DNA of 64,000 nt. Source: Daedaleopsis sinensis (Eukaryota; Basidiomycota; Agaricomycetes; Polyporales; Polyporaceae). The translations under genes and the position numbers were made by a program. Under the pieces are notes generated by a model. The model ran no database searches, was not told the DNA's origin, and saw nothing but the letters and a program-made list of their open reading frames with translations. The stretch is from positions 1,674,001 to 1,738,000 of the forward strand of contig CM066305.1 in the NCBI GenBank assembly GCA_033807695.1, given 5' to 3'. How positions within the stretch are numbered: position 1 is the stretch's first letter; each line of letters opens with the position of its first letter. This document shows, one piece after another, positions 1 to 10,994 of this stretch.

Positions 1-1148
1 AGGGGCATGCCAGTCTCTACAGCGCACTGTCAAAACAATAGAGCGTTAGTTGGCAGGGCAAGCTCAATGCGTTTGGCAGCTCACGATGTCGATGTAGTTC
101 CCGGCACTGGCGATAGCGATGAATTCTCCATCGTGAGAGAAACTTAGGGCATTGATAGCATTGCTGCGAGAGGGGTCAATAGAGGTTCGACTGTCTCAAA
201 AGGGGGTGACGTACTCGCAAGCGGTGATGGTTCGTGCGCAAATCCAGTCGGAAAGGTCGAAAAGATTGACGATAGAGTCGTTACCACCAGACGCGAGATA
301 CCTATATGCGATGAGACAGGTAGACCGCGCAGGATGTGTGGTTGGCATACATACCGGCCTCTAGGATCAAGCGCTGCAGCCATGCATCCTCCGACATGCG
401 CAGGCGTATTGTGCACGATTGCGAGATCGGGGTAGTCCAGTATACGGATGGTATGTTCCGATTGATGTGTGAGCACAATCCCGTCGCCGGCGTAATTGAA
501 CGTCGCCGTCGACGCGACCATTGGCTTCTGCATGGTGCTTGCGTTCGGAGGGGTGTTCTCGTGTGGAGGTGAAGAATCACGCACCCCGGTCATATCTGCG
601 ACTCGCCACGAATCTTTGGCCTCCTCGCCTTCCCTTCCGAAAGTGAGGACTCCGAGCACTTTTGTGGTGGTGGTGTAGAGGATCGTCTTTCCGTCAGGAG
701 AATAATTCAGCTGCACAGGCGCAAGCTTGAGCTGTTTCTGCTGCACATGGCGACTCTCTACAGTATCATGAGACAGGTTCGCCCATATGCCGTGAAACTC
801 ATGCTCACGTCTTCCATCCCAGAATACGATTCTCCTGTCCTTCTGGCTTGATGTACAGAAGAGCTCAGGATGCGTGGGGTTCCATGCAATGTAGTCAACG
901 TCGTCGACGTGGCCCCCGGGAAATGTGGTCGCCGAACGGAGTTCCATCTACTGACCAGTCAGTCTGTCTCGCCACATGCACACAGAGCGAAATAGACATA
1001 CACTCTTCTCCGGCTGCCACACCCGTGCAACTTTGTCGATTCCCACTGCACCAAGCTTCTTGCCATCACAACTCCAGGCTATATGGTTCATGGCTTGCTG
1101 AGAGGAGAAGCGGATGTCGCGCGGGCGGAAAGCGGAGAAGGTAGGTGC
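1..1148 (-). CDS. TEX1: THO complex subunit THOC3/TEX1, WD40 protein (3' end cut by window)
   Basis: WD40 beta-propeller subunit of the THO/TREX complex, which couples transcription to mRNA packaging and nuclear export. On the minus strand, exons at 1148-1002, 947-355, 301-215, 163-85 and 26 to the window edge join in frame. They give a propeller with NHIAWSCDGKKLG, DDVDYIAWNP, QLNYSPDGK, LDYPDL, LDPRGRYLASGGND and FSHDGEFIAIASAGNYIDI. This blade order and the LDYPDL segment match THOC3 rather than a generic WD40 protein. The last visible exon reads ICAVETGMP and runs off the left edge, so the final blades are missing. The upstream exon carrying the start codon is not resolved: an acceptor TAG sits immediately 5' of position 1148, and candidate ATGs lie between about 1150 and 1290. 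Confidence 0.88.
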
Positions 1149-1748
1149 CTACGATGAAGAAACGCGACCATTACCACCAACGTCGACACAGACATAGCGC
1201 GGTCGAGGGCATTCGTACATGAAGTCCTCGCGCTGCGAATGTTGTGTGCAGCGGTGGGGAAGGCGGCCGCTCCGGGGGCGGAATCTCGTCCTCATCCTTC
1301 GAGTTTGTTGCCGCGGTTGGAAGAGACATACTGAGCAAGATTCAAAGACTTTATATCCGGACCAGTATCGAGCAGGAGGTCGTGTTTGAAGCGCGTGAAA
1401 GAGTCGCTAGTGGAAGTCCAAGACAAGCTTGCAGTGGCCAGGACTGAGACTGAGTACTTACTGAGTACTGAGTACTGACGCCCATGTTACAAGTACTAGC
1501 GCTCATGGCCACGCGTGTATGATCAGTGCACTTCTGATTATGGCAAGTGTCGTCGTTCGTTTCAGCCACTGCGGTCTCACTGCGAGTCACGACGTCAAAT
1601 AAATATAAAATTACACTAGTGTAAGAATGCTACAGGAGACCAATATTAGCTCAACAATATTCCCCATTAACTGAACATTGTCCCTGAATCTAACAAGGTA
1701 AGTATCACAACATAGGACTGAGATGCGATGATCCGAGAGGTACGCATC
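1149..1748. other. Intergenic region between THOC3 and a membrane-protein gene
   Basis: It probably holds the THOC3 first exon and promoter and the 3' UTR of the downstream minus-strand gene. No other recognisable protein is present. A short direct repeat built on TGAGTAC lies at about 1450-1480. Confidence 0.4.
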
Positions 1749-3325
1749 TCACTGATACATAGGAGGTGGCTCAGTAGCATCCCGTAGCTCAAGGGCCATA
1801 TGCTGCTGCACCATCCTCATGCGGTCGATCTCCGCCTTCAACTCTTCCAGCTGTTCTCGGAGAGCATCCTCCGACCCGTTTCTGGCAGAACGATGGCTAC
1901 CCGTCCTGATCGGAGCGGTGGCTCTCGGGGTTGGGCCAGAGGATACCGGGGCAGACGCATGATATTTCGCCGCAAGCGCGGCTTCTACCTCGCGCATGCG
2001 ACGGGTCAGCTTCGCCTCCTGCTCAGCGACTTCGTGCCGTGCATAGCGAGCCATCGAATTGTCTGGGCCAACCAGAGTCGTCTCTGTGCCGGTGACAACT
2101 ATCCGAGGAACCGGCTGAGCGGTGTGCGTCGGAGGAACAGGGAAGATCATAAGAGGGATCGAATCGGTCGGCGACGGGTCCACTGACTCGGACTGTTCGT
2201 CAGTATCCTGCTGGAGCCGCGAGCTGTTCATGGGAGTTTGGCTGGGGTCCATATAGGGGAAGAAGGGCGTAGGGGCCCGGTCGTACTCGGAGAAGGATTC
2301 TGCGGACGAGGCGTAGCTCCGCGTGTCCATGTCGTCCTTGCCGTAGAAGCGTCGCTCGTGTTTAAGGTTATCAATGCGATGCACCCGTTTCCCACCCGAG
2401 CGCCGCCTCCGAAGGAGCAGGAGTGAAAGGAGGCCCCCGGCGATGAGCGCAAGAGCGCCTCCAACAACGCCGAGTATGAGACCAATATTGGGATGGCCGG
2501 AGGCTTCTGTGGCATGGGAGCCGCCGCTATCCGCTGGTGCGTCGAGCCCGGAGAACTGTGGCGCTGGAGCACTGGAGCTTTGCGGTTCAACTTCAGTCCT
2601 GTGTCAAAGCATAAGTCAGTGTCAAACAACCATTGCATACCCGGAAGTCGACATACATATACTGAGCATAATCGAACAGCATGCGCGAGTATCCGACCGA
2701 GCTGACACGCAAGGTGTGGCTACCCTGGGGAACCGACGTGTTTTGGTACACGGCGACATGATACTTGGTGCGGTAGTTTCCAGCCCCGTCCATCGAGCCA
2801 TCAGGGTCGTGGAAGAAGGTACCAACGATCGCTCCGTCGAGTTCGAAGGTCATGTTTGCTACGGCGATCTCCACGCGATCGACTTCAGAAATAACGCAGT
2901 AGACGGTGATTGACTTCCCTTTGATCCCCGGAGGTGAGCACACGACTCTTCGACGGTCCTCGGCGTCCAAAATCAGCAACGGGCGTACCTTCGAAGCTCA
3001 GATCAATGGTCCGCGGAGGGGAGTCGGCGGAATCTCCATGCGAGTCATGCCAGGTCCCGTTCATGGCCTGCTTCGGGTCGGGATTCACGAAACATTCCGA
3101 GTCATCAAAAGCGCAGGGTTTGCCTTGGGTCCAGCTCGCGGAGGGGGCGTATACCGGAAGTGCTCCTGTGACCGCATCGCCATAAGTGTCGTCGATGATA
3201 ACAGAGCGCGAGTTCGCCGCAACCAGGGGAGACGTGATTAACAGGAAAGATAATGCATGAGCGAGTGGAAGGCGAACGGTGGAATATAATGGGCTGAGAT
3301 CGAAGCTCAGTGAACGGTGAAACAT
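1749..3325 (-). CDS. Single-pass transmembrane protein with secreted N-terminal domain
   Basis: Function not recognised. Residues 1-37 form a signal sequence with a hydrophobic LAHALSFLLIT core. An extracellular beta-rich domain of about 200 residues follows (SITVYCVISEVDRVEIAVANM, FELDGAIVGTFFHDPDG, YQNTSVPQGSHTLRVSS), then a Ser/Ala-rich stalk. One transmembrane helix comes next (IGLILGVVGGALALIAGGLL) with a basic LLRRRR stop-transfer, and then a cytosolic tail with a coiled coil near the C-terminus (LREQLEELKAEIDRMRM). Three exons join in frame: an SFEG|KSITVY junction near 2998/2915 and a VDFR|TEVEP junction near 2625/2588. The architecture resembles the many Agaricomycete membrane proteins with a sugar-binding-like ectodomain and an EGFR-like TM-juxtamembrane segment. 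That comparison is inference. Confidence 0.8.
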
Positions 3326-5985
3326 GGCACCGCACGCCGCTGCGAATGATACGTTGAGAGCGAGCGCAAGGGGAGAAGAACAAAGGAGAGAACGGGGGCG
3401 GGCAGCAGCATAATGACTGGAGAGAACCGAAGCTGCCTAGTAGTTTTGATGCGTGGCAGACGGTACTAGTAATGCCTGTGTGCCTTGACTTGTATGTGAC
3501 AGCCTGTCTGGTCCACGAGCAACAGGCGCGTACATTTACCCAATCATGAATACAAATTTGCGGACGGAGTGCGGAATGACTGACACGGTCAATCAGAAAA
3601 TGCGCCCGACGTCATGCACGGTGTTCCTCGCAGACGACGCGGAGATAGAGGTCGTGACGCACCGGACATCCTGGCATCGACCGTGGCCATGTTCTTACTT
3701 CTGCGAGATTCGAGTATAAGCGCACTGCAGCGGGTCGTGTACTGTTTGAACAGGTCAGCGCGATACACGCCTAAGGACATGGCGCATTTTTGGAATTTCT
3801 TACTAAGGATCATATGGTCCGGACATGTCGGAACACGTAGGGCATGGGTATCCGTCCGTGGGAGAACCTTGGACGAGAATCGCTCGGCAAAGCGACGCTG
3901 CGAAGGAGATGACTGACATCTAAAATAGGCAATGTAAGTCACCCGACCGAATGACACGCAGGCACTCGTTGACTTGGATGGTTAGAGCTGGAATCGCGAG
4001 ATAACCTGGAGATAGAACGGGTAAACCCGCTATTCCTGCTGGAATCTTTCATGCACTGCGGATGGCGATGCTCGCAGACATGTCTCCAAGGACACAAGCT
4101 CACACAGGAGTTGGCTGATGAAATTGGGTGCTTGCACAGAAGCCCGTACATGTTAGGTCGTCACTGCACAGTGTGTTGCACGCATACAGAGCATGTTTCA
4201 TCGGTGTTTGATAACTGGGCATGGGCAAATGTTAGGTGGGGTGCAATTCGCCGGGTATACATTCCTGAGCAATGTGAAAGTGTCAATGGGATGTAGCCCG
4301 AATGCATTGGAAAGACCAACCATGCCTGCCGCCGCTATATCTTTCAAGCGAACAACCGGTAGGGAGACGACCGGTAGAGACTTGAGGGCATGAGATCCCG
4401 CCTGCTTGACTAGGAGATGCCTTCTAGTGCACAGAAGGTGGGATGCGCTCCTATATTCCGCACACCGAAGCGAGTCGAGCCCTCACCAAGATCAGAGAAA
4501 CGGAGCGACGGGTCCGATGCGAGTCAGGAATAGTTACACAGTATCACTGCGTGCCGGAAAAAAACTCTGCAAATCTGCGAGAGCTAAAACTTGCCTATGT
4601 AGCGTCTATTTGAACAGAACCATCTCCTCCAACTTGCGCTGTAGCGGTGGTTCGGAACTCGGAGCTGTTCAACTCAACCAGAAGAGCAACCTAGACCGTC
4701 CTCGGCCATCGTCATGTCCATTACCGGGGACTCGGAGAACACGGCGTGGAAAGGGGATGGCAATAAACATATGGGTCGCATGCGGCCGAACGGCCCATTA
4801 TCACGATCTTCGTGGAGCCCACTAGTCGTAATATACCGGGGATCAAACCACCGGAATGAGTAGTTGCATCGTGTGTGTTCGAACCTGTTCGAACCTGTCC
4901 TAGAACGCAGCGGGCTCGGTTATCTGAATAGATCGTGAGTTGCCATGGGTCGCATCCTGAGTAAGGCTAGGTCTCAAGACCCTACGTTCCTTGGCGGTCG
5001 ATGTTTTTCATGCGCCACAGTGGCTTCCTCGCATCCTACGGGATCGCTCGATCGACTGCAGCCGCGCCGTAGAGGTCAGCATAATCATGGGCTATTGGTC
5101 AGAAGACATACTTATGACACTTCTTGCGAGCTTTGTGTGGCCCTTCGCCGGAGAACCGTGAGATGAAGATGACCTGTAAGGGGGATTTTGGACGTCATCC
5201 ACGGCAGAACGCTCTCTCGAACGCGCGCCAGGGGGCGGGGAGATGATCGTCTACAACCGAGCGGCGTGTAGTAATGGTATATCAGCCGCTAGCGTTTCCG
5301 GGCATCCGAGAAGAGGACTCAGGGTTGTTGACGCACCAGTACTGCCAATATGATGCATGGCCGTGTCGCCGGCTTCGACATCAGAGAAAATGCACGACCG
5401 CACCGTCAATTTCTGGGACCGGACAGACTGCGTGCGCGGCTTTGGAGTCTGAACGCAGTTTCTCCGGACATGTGCATGTGCGTTCGTGACATTTGCGCGT
5501 GGTCACACCAAATGCAGGCTGATTCCCACCTCCGCCGCCCCTGTCTCGGAGGGCGCACTGGCCGGGGCCGCAGAGAGGAAAGCGAGAGCAGACGAGCACG
5601 TCGGAGAGAGGAAAGAGACGACACGTACGCGTACGCGGATCTGTGCGGCGGTGCAGCCGGGTGCGAGACGTGCGAACTGTCGCTGCGCGCGGCGGTCGCA
5701 GGCTCGAGCTCGGGCTGTGGGCGGGTCGCGCTCATTAATATTCCGCCCGGTTGGAGCTGCGGTGGGCAAACAGGGCTGACTACGGGCGATGCTATCGGAG
5801 AGGCGACGACGGGGAGGATGCTGGTTGAATGGTAAGACGATGGCCGTTGCAGGACTGATCCGTCTGATTCTGTTCAGACTCCTCGGTCATTCTCCCCTCC
5901 CGGCGCACCACAGGCGCCCTCGTAGCTTAAAAGCCTCCACTCCGCCCGTCATATGCCCAACATCATCATCATCATCATCGACAAC
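3326..5985. other. 2.6 kb intergenic stretch without a recognisable gene
   Basis: Only short open frames without family motifs are present. Both flanking genes point away from it: the membrane protein on minus, and the epoxide hydrolase on plus. It therefore contains two promoters, and their share of the 2.6 kb is unknown. Notable sequence is a direct repeat of GTTCGAACCT at 4877-4898 and an (ATC)n microsatellite at 5961-5979 just before the hydrolase start. Confidence 0.4.
5961..5979. repeat. (ATC)n microsatellite upstream of epoxide hydrolase start
   Basis: An uninterrupted trinucleotide run. It is in frame with the hydrolase from an upstream ATG at 5953, so length changes would alter a poly-Ile N-terminus if that ATG is used. 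Confidence 0.8.
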
Positions 5986-7393
5986 ATGGATCCCGCAAAC
6001 CCTGCCAGCTTCAACCACCGCTACGAGCTCCTCTCCACCGGCCGTCGCTACCACTTCGTCGACCAGCTCCCCGCCAACTACGACCCCGCTACCACGAAGA
6101 CTCTCGTATGCATACACGGCTTTCCAGACCTCTGGTAAGTCGTGTGCCCTGTTCCTGCTGCAATATCCGGTCCTCACCCGCCCCCTAGGTATGGATGGCG
6201 ATACCAGATAAAGCCATGGGTAGAGCTCGGCTACCGCGTCGTCGTCCCCGACAAGCTCGGCTATGGGGGCACCGACCAGCCAGAAGATGCCGTTCATTAT
6301 ACCCCCAAGAGAATCACTGACGACATAGCAGCGCTCATGGATTTTCTACAAATTCCGAAAGCTGTCAGTATGCTCGCGCCCAACCACTCTGTGTGATCTC
6401 AGTCTCACCGTGACATATTTCACCGGTCCATACCAGGTCATCGTAGGGCACGATTGGGGGTGCTTCATGGCATCCCGCTTCTCCCTGTGGCATCCGGATC
6501 GATTACTTGCGCTGGTACTGTGAGTCCTATCAGCGCGCTGCCGTTCGTACCTCCGCCTCGTGTTGCGGCGCTCACACCTCGAACTGTCAGGCTGTCAGTG
6601 CCGTTTGTGCCTCCGCCTCGGGAATACATCTCTTTGGAGCAGATGGTTGAACGTTTTCCGAACTGGGGATACCAACTGTACTTCAGAGAGAAGAGCACGA
6701 ACGCAGAGCTAGAGCGGAATGTAAGCTGCAAATCTCATCAAGAGACTTGGGACATTTCACTCACCTTAAGTCGGGCATGTCAGCTACACAAGTTCTTCAA
6801 ATTGATATATCGGCTTCGGAAACCCACGAGTTCATCACCACTTACGAAATGGACTCTTCCGGGGGGGCTTAAGGAGGTCCTCAATTCGAGCACCATCCAC
6901 AAAGACACGGGGATCTTGACGCCGCAGGTAAGAGGCACCCCAAGACGGTGTTCTCCCAAGTATCTTCCGATGCTGATTGTCCGATGCGCGCCAGGAATTC
7001 GACTACTATGTGTCACAATTTGACAAGCGCATGAACGGACCGTTGAACTACTACCGAACTACGCAGCTCCGCTTCACGGAAGAGAGTGGTCAGTTTCCCG
7101 TAGATCGCGACGCGGAAGAAATAGACTGACTGATGCTGTGTTCGGGAGCAGAGGGCAAGCTGCTGCCGGTCCCCCGCTCGGACCTCCCTGTCTTGCTGAT
7201 AGTGGGCAAGGATGATCCGACCGCCAACCAGGCTGCGCTACAAGTCACGAAGAAGCTCATCCCACAAACACAAATTGAGCTCATCGACGGAGTGGGGCAT
7301 TGGGTTATGGTGGAGAGCAAAGAGTTCATCAACGAGAGCATACCAAAGTTCTTGCGCAATGCGCTTGGAGAAGAGGTGCATACGAAGCTGTGA
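5986..7393 (+). CDS. Epoxide hydrolase (alpha/beta hydrolase fold)
   Basis: Predicted soluble epoxide hydrolase of 338 residues. It opens epoxides to vicinal diols and probably serves detoxification or fatty-acid epoxide metabolism. Seven exons join in frame: 5986-6134, 6189-6363, 6437-6519, 6591-6720, 6784-6927, 6995-7088 and 7152-7393. Visible motifs are the oxyanion-hole HGFPDLWYGWRYQ, the nucleophile elbow VIVGHDWG (Asp nucleophile), a cap domain with FPNWGYQLYF and NYYRT supplying the epoxide-activating tyrosines, an acid loop VGKDDPTAN, and the catalytic His in GVGHWVMVE. The start is placed at MDPANP because the upstream in-frame ATG at 5953 would add only a poly-Ile stretch encoded by a microsatellite. 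Intron 3 (6520-6590) contains a near-copy of the first part of exon 4. Confidence 0.92.
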
Positions 7394-7906
7394 GTTACGC
7401 TTGCTTAGGACGGCGAATGGACCGGTTTCGCAAAGTGACGTGTATTATTCGCTCTGGTAGATAGAATCATTAGACATGTTTGCTAGCCTCTGTTCCTGCC
7501 ACCGACGATCTGCGTTTCGGAGACTGTGCGGGAAAGCGCAGCTGAGGACATGAACGCACGAGTGTAAGTAGGGCTGCGGTAGGCGGTGGTTGGCTGGAGG
7601 AGAGGGAAGCAGAACTGACTCGGCCAGATATGGGCGCTGGGAGCTGCTGACCAATCCGGGACCGCTATTCGTGACGGCAGAAGAGTCGTGGCCACTGTCT
7701 GTCTCGCTCTCTCCATCGCCACTCACGACGACCTGCCCCTCTTCATCGCCATCCTTGCTGTTCTGCTCTGTCCCCGTCTTCTTCCGCTGCTCACGAACGT
7801 CCGTCGCATACACCATCTTCACCTCTTCACATTTTAGCTGTATGTTTTTCGGCTAAAGGAGACCCGCGCTGCTCTGATCTCATTGTCCTTTTCCCAGATA
7901 TCCGTC
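7394..7906. other. Intergenic region and probable 5' UTR intron of Barentsz gene
   Basis: A pyrimidine-rich promoter-like segment. GTAAGT at about 7565 and TTTTCCCAG ending at 7897 could bound a leader intron, since the acceptor sits ten bases before the chosen start codon. No protein is recognised here. Confidence 0.4.
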
Positions 7907-10507
7907 ATGCCCGTTACCGTTTCTGCTTCCTCTTCCAAGCCCGCTAAGGCTCTCGAACGTTCATACTCCAACCCGATTCCCCGAAAGCGGCGTGCCGTCA
8001 AGAGGAGAGGTCGGGGCAAGGATGAGTTTGAGAGCGACGACGAGATGGAACGGGAGGTCAGGACAGACTCGGAAACAGACGATGACAACTCTTCCATTGA
8101 TTCCGACTCGGACTCAGAGTCCACCTCCTCCGATCTCCATGCAGATGCCCACTCCGAAGTCGTCACTCCAAGCACCACCCAAAGCCCACCTCCTGGCGAG
8201 CTAGTAAGCAGGCTCCCTACTAGCACCGCCAAGGACCCCTCCACCAGCCATGGGGGCATCTTCGCAGATGCCACCAATTGGGCTGAGATGGTAGCCGGCG
8301 AGGCAGAGAATGGCGCGGCCGAGTTGCCCGTCATCGATTTCGCAGACATGGATGCCAGTCGTCTCCAGCCTAGCGCGCCTTCTCCCGCTCCACGCTCGCG
8401 CAAAACGCACAAGGCGAGCAAGAAGGCAGCTGCTGCTCGTGCGACTTCGGCCCCTCCCCCTCCTGCCCCTGCCGCAGTCTCCCAGCCAGAGCCTGCTGAG
8501 GGAGCACATGAAGAGGACGAACCCATCGCGTCCACCTCCCACGAACCGTCACCCTCCGAGTACCCCATTCGCCAGCGTGGGCAATCTGCCCGTCAAGCTT
8601 ATCAGCAGCGCCTCGAAACTGATCCTTCCTTTGTGCCCAAGGTAGGAGAGTTTTGGGGTCACGACGACCGTCTGTTGGACAAGAATCTGCGTAGCTTGAG
8701 CGGATGGTGGAGAGGTCGCTGGCAGACTCGCGGCCGCGGTCGCGGTGCGTTCAGCATGCGCGGACGTGGCCGTGGGTTCTTCCCTGGGCAATCGTTCCAC
8801 CCAGAGGAAGGTGGCGAGCCGCAAGACGAACCAGTTGACGTGCCACCGGTCGAGCGACCTTGGACCCATGACGGATTCGAGGAGATGAAGAGGCGGGACG
8901 AACGGCGACGCGTGGTGCAAGAACAACAGCAGCAAGCTGGTCCCGCGCCTCATAGGGGATTCGGGTTCCGTGGAAGAGGCTTTGTTCCGGCGAGGGGACG
9001 AGGTGGCTTTGGACGCGGTGCGTCTTTCTCTCCCACCACCGCGGCCACGCCCACGTCGCATCGCGCCTCAGCCTCTACGGTGTCCATGGGAGAACGTGTA
9101 TGGTACGCTCAGAAGCCCGAACGGATGTGGACGAAACAACACGACATCTTCCTTTACAACGACCCGTCCACCAAACCCCGACCTGGAGTCGGACCCGGCG
9201 TCAGAGTCAGGCTTCCTGGTGGGAAAGCGCCACTTATCGTTCGGCTTCCTCCACGCACGGGAGCTGCGCGCGCCCCGGAGACTGCTCAAGAGGCACAACC
9301 GATTCAGCCAGAGGCGGAGAAGGCTATCACAGTCCGGCTCCCAGTTCCGGCCGGGAAGGTTAATGTTGTGGAAGAGCCGGCCGCTGACGTCCGCAGGCCA
9401 GACGAGAGTGCCAACACAGTCGAGGACCTTTCGCTCGAGGATGTTTTCACTGTTCGGCCAAACGTCGTTCCACACCGCCGTGTGGCCCTCGCGCTATCAC
9501 CTTCCTCGCCTACGGCGTCAACGCAGCATCTCGACGCTACCGCCTTGCCTTCTCCGCCGACGCAGAACACACCCTCACCGGCGACCGACGAGGTCCGGAG
9601 CACCATCGAACAACTCACCACACTCCCCGTGGTCAACGGTCGGTCGTCTCCTAGTGCGCACATCCAGGAGACCATTCTTCGCAATCCTCCCGCTTCCGAG
9701 GAAATCAGCGCTAGTCTGTCCCCAGAGGAGTCACAATCCCGTCCGGCACCCCCGGTGTTGCACCCCCTCCAGACCAGCTTCTCTCCTGTGCCTCCGCCCA
9801 CATCGCCGCCATATGGGCAGTCGCCGTATGCATATGCTCCCCCTCTGCCACCCGGTGTCGGGGTCAACCATCAAGGCATGCCGTACGAATTCGCCACAGG
9901 TCGTCCAGTGTACATCCAACCAACCCCTCCCCCCATGTATACCCCACGGCCCATGATGCACGCACACCACCCGTCGATGAGCATGCCATTCGTCCCATCT
10001 CACCTCCGCCACCACTCAGCAGCGTCTCCCGACTTCCTCGCGCATCCCCACACACCCCACACACCGCCCATCTCATCATTCGTCGATCCCACCACTGGTG
10101 TTCCAATCTTTTCTCCTGCGCGCCAGAGCAGTCGTGTTGAGATCCGTGCGCCTTCCGACACTGGCGACGGCAAGAAGGCATCACGGCCCTCTCATCTGCG
10201 GAGTAGTCTGTCGACATCGGTCCCATTTGTTCCTGCAGGCGAGGCACAGCATGCTACATATTACCCGCATGCTGGATCGTTTGAGGAGACCGCGCAGCCC
10301 GACGAGGCATCACATCTTCCACCGGGGCATGCTCATACGCCGTCCATGGACTCCACGGTCGGGTATGCGCCGTACCCACAGCCGTACTACTACCCTGAAC
10401 AGTACGGCTACGTGCCGTACATGTCCCAGCCGCCCATGCATTACGAACCTTACCCTGCGGAGCCTCAACACCAGCACCCCCCTTCCCAACCCGTAGTTTA
10501 CTATTAG
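7907..10507 (+). CDS. Barentsz/CASC3 (MLN51)-like exon junction complex protein
   Basis: Core component of the exon junction complex. The Btz (SELOR) segment clamps eIF4A3 on spliced mRNA and influences translation and localisation. It is a single exon of 866 codons. The N-terminus is basic and acidic low complexity (RRGRGKDEFESDDEMEREV). The Btz motif lies at roughly residues 220-330: QARQAYQQRLETDPSFVP, then GEFWGHDDRLLDKN, two RGG/RG-rich patches around an RGWW-like core, and WTHDGFEEMKRRDERR. The rest is a disordered Pro/Ser-rich tail ending in Tyr/Pro repeats. The ATG at 7907 is chosen because it follows a good acceptor and leader. The open frame extends 24 bases upstream without another ATG. 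Fungal Btz proteins are poorly conserved outside the clamp, so length says little. Confidence 0.88.
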   Translation: MPVTVSASSSKPAKALERSYSNPIPRKRRAVKRRGRGKDEFESDDEMEREVRTDSETDDDNSSIDSDSDSESTSSDLHADAHSEVVTPSTTQSPPPGELVSRLPTSTAKDPSTSHGGIFADATNWAEMVAGEAENGAAELPVIDFADMDASRLQPSAPSPAPRSRKTHKASKKAAAARATSAPPPPAPAAVSQPEPAEGAHEEDEPIASTSHEPSPSEYPIRQRGQSARQAYQQRLETDPSFVPKVGEFWGHDDRLLDKNLRSLSGWWRGRWQTRGRGRGAFSMRGRGRGFFPGQSFHPEEGGEPQDEPVDVPPVERPWTHDGFEEMKRRDERRRVVQEQQQQAGPAPHRGFGFRGRGFVPARGRGGFGRGASFSPTTAATPTSHRASASTVSMGERVWYAQKPERMWTKQHDIFLYNDPSTKPRPGVGPGVRVRLPGGKAPLIVRLPPRTGAARAPETAQEAQPIQPEAEKAITVRLPVPAGKVNVVEEPAADVRRPDESANTVEDLSLEDVFTVRPNVVPHRRVALALSPSSPTASTQHLDATALPSPPTQNTPSPATDEVRSTIEQLTTLPVVNGRSSPSAHIQETILRNPPASEEISASLSPEESQSRPAPPVLHPLQTSFSPVPPPTSPPYGQSPYAYAPPLPPGVGVNHQGMPYEFATGRPVYIQPTPPPMYTPRPMMHAHHPSMSMPFVPSHLRHHSAASPDFLAHPHTPHTPPISSFVDPTTGVPIFSPARQSSRVEIRAPSDTGDGKKASRPSHLRSSLSTSVPFVPAGEAQHATYYPHAGSFEETAQPDEASHLPPGHAHTPSMDSTVGYAPYPQPYYYPEQYGYVPYMSQPPMHYEPYPAEPQHQHPPSQPVVYY

Positions 10508-10994
10508 TTGCTCTCGCACATCCTCGCCGTCAAGTCCGTTTCGCCCTGCTCTATCATGTTCTCTCCACGCACGCGCAAGAACGGTTTCGTCTTCACTCTG
10601 AGTGCTCACAACCCCACTGCCCCTCCCCTCGTCTCCTATCATTACGACTTTGCTCCGTTGCTCTAGTTCCATCACGCACGTTCCGTTCAAGCTCCCATCC
10701 ACTGGTTTCATATAGGTGATACTACATATGTTATATTGTTCATGCAGCTACATTGTTAGTTTATCATGTCGTTACGGTTTCTCGGTTCGTTCGTGGTGTG
10801 CGTTTACGAACCTAGCCTCCCTTTCTAGTCCCCATCCCATCCCTGGCCTCAGTATCCATTCTCCTGTCAGGCAAGCTTCTCCGGCATCGTGTGTCGTCTA
10901 ATACTAGACTGTAGAGTCTGGTACTACATGCGAATTCAAAGCTCCATAAAAGTTGTATCTCTACTACAGTGCGCACAATCAAAACCGTATCTGT
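10508..10994. other. Convergent 3' region between Barentsz and MFS transporter genes
   Basis: The two 3' ends face each other, and the segment is presumed to hold both 3' UTRs and poly(A) signals. I see no gene or repeat in it. Confidence 0.4.

Noticed and set aside
4869..4900. tRNA B-box-like GTTCGAACC
   Set aside because: No A box, acceptor stem or Pol III terminator at suitable distance; it is a direct repeat only.
6534..6590. Alternative acceptor adding 19 residues to the epoxide hydrolase
   Set aside because: It would leave an intron of only 14 nt, too short to be spliced.
7834..8568. Minus-strand open frame of 244 codons
   Set aside because: It lies antisense to the acidic, Ser-rich N-terminus of the Barentsz gene. 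Its composition is an artefact of that codon bias and it has no motif.
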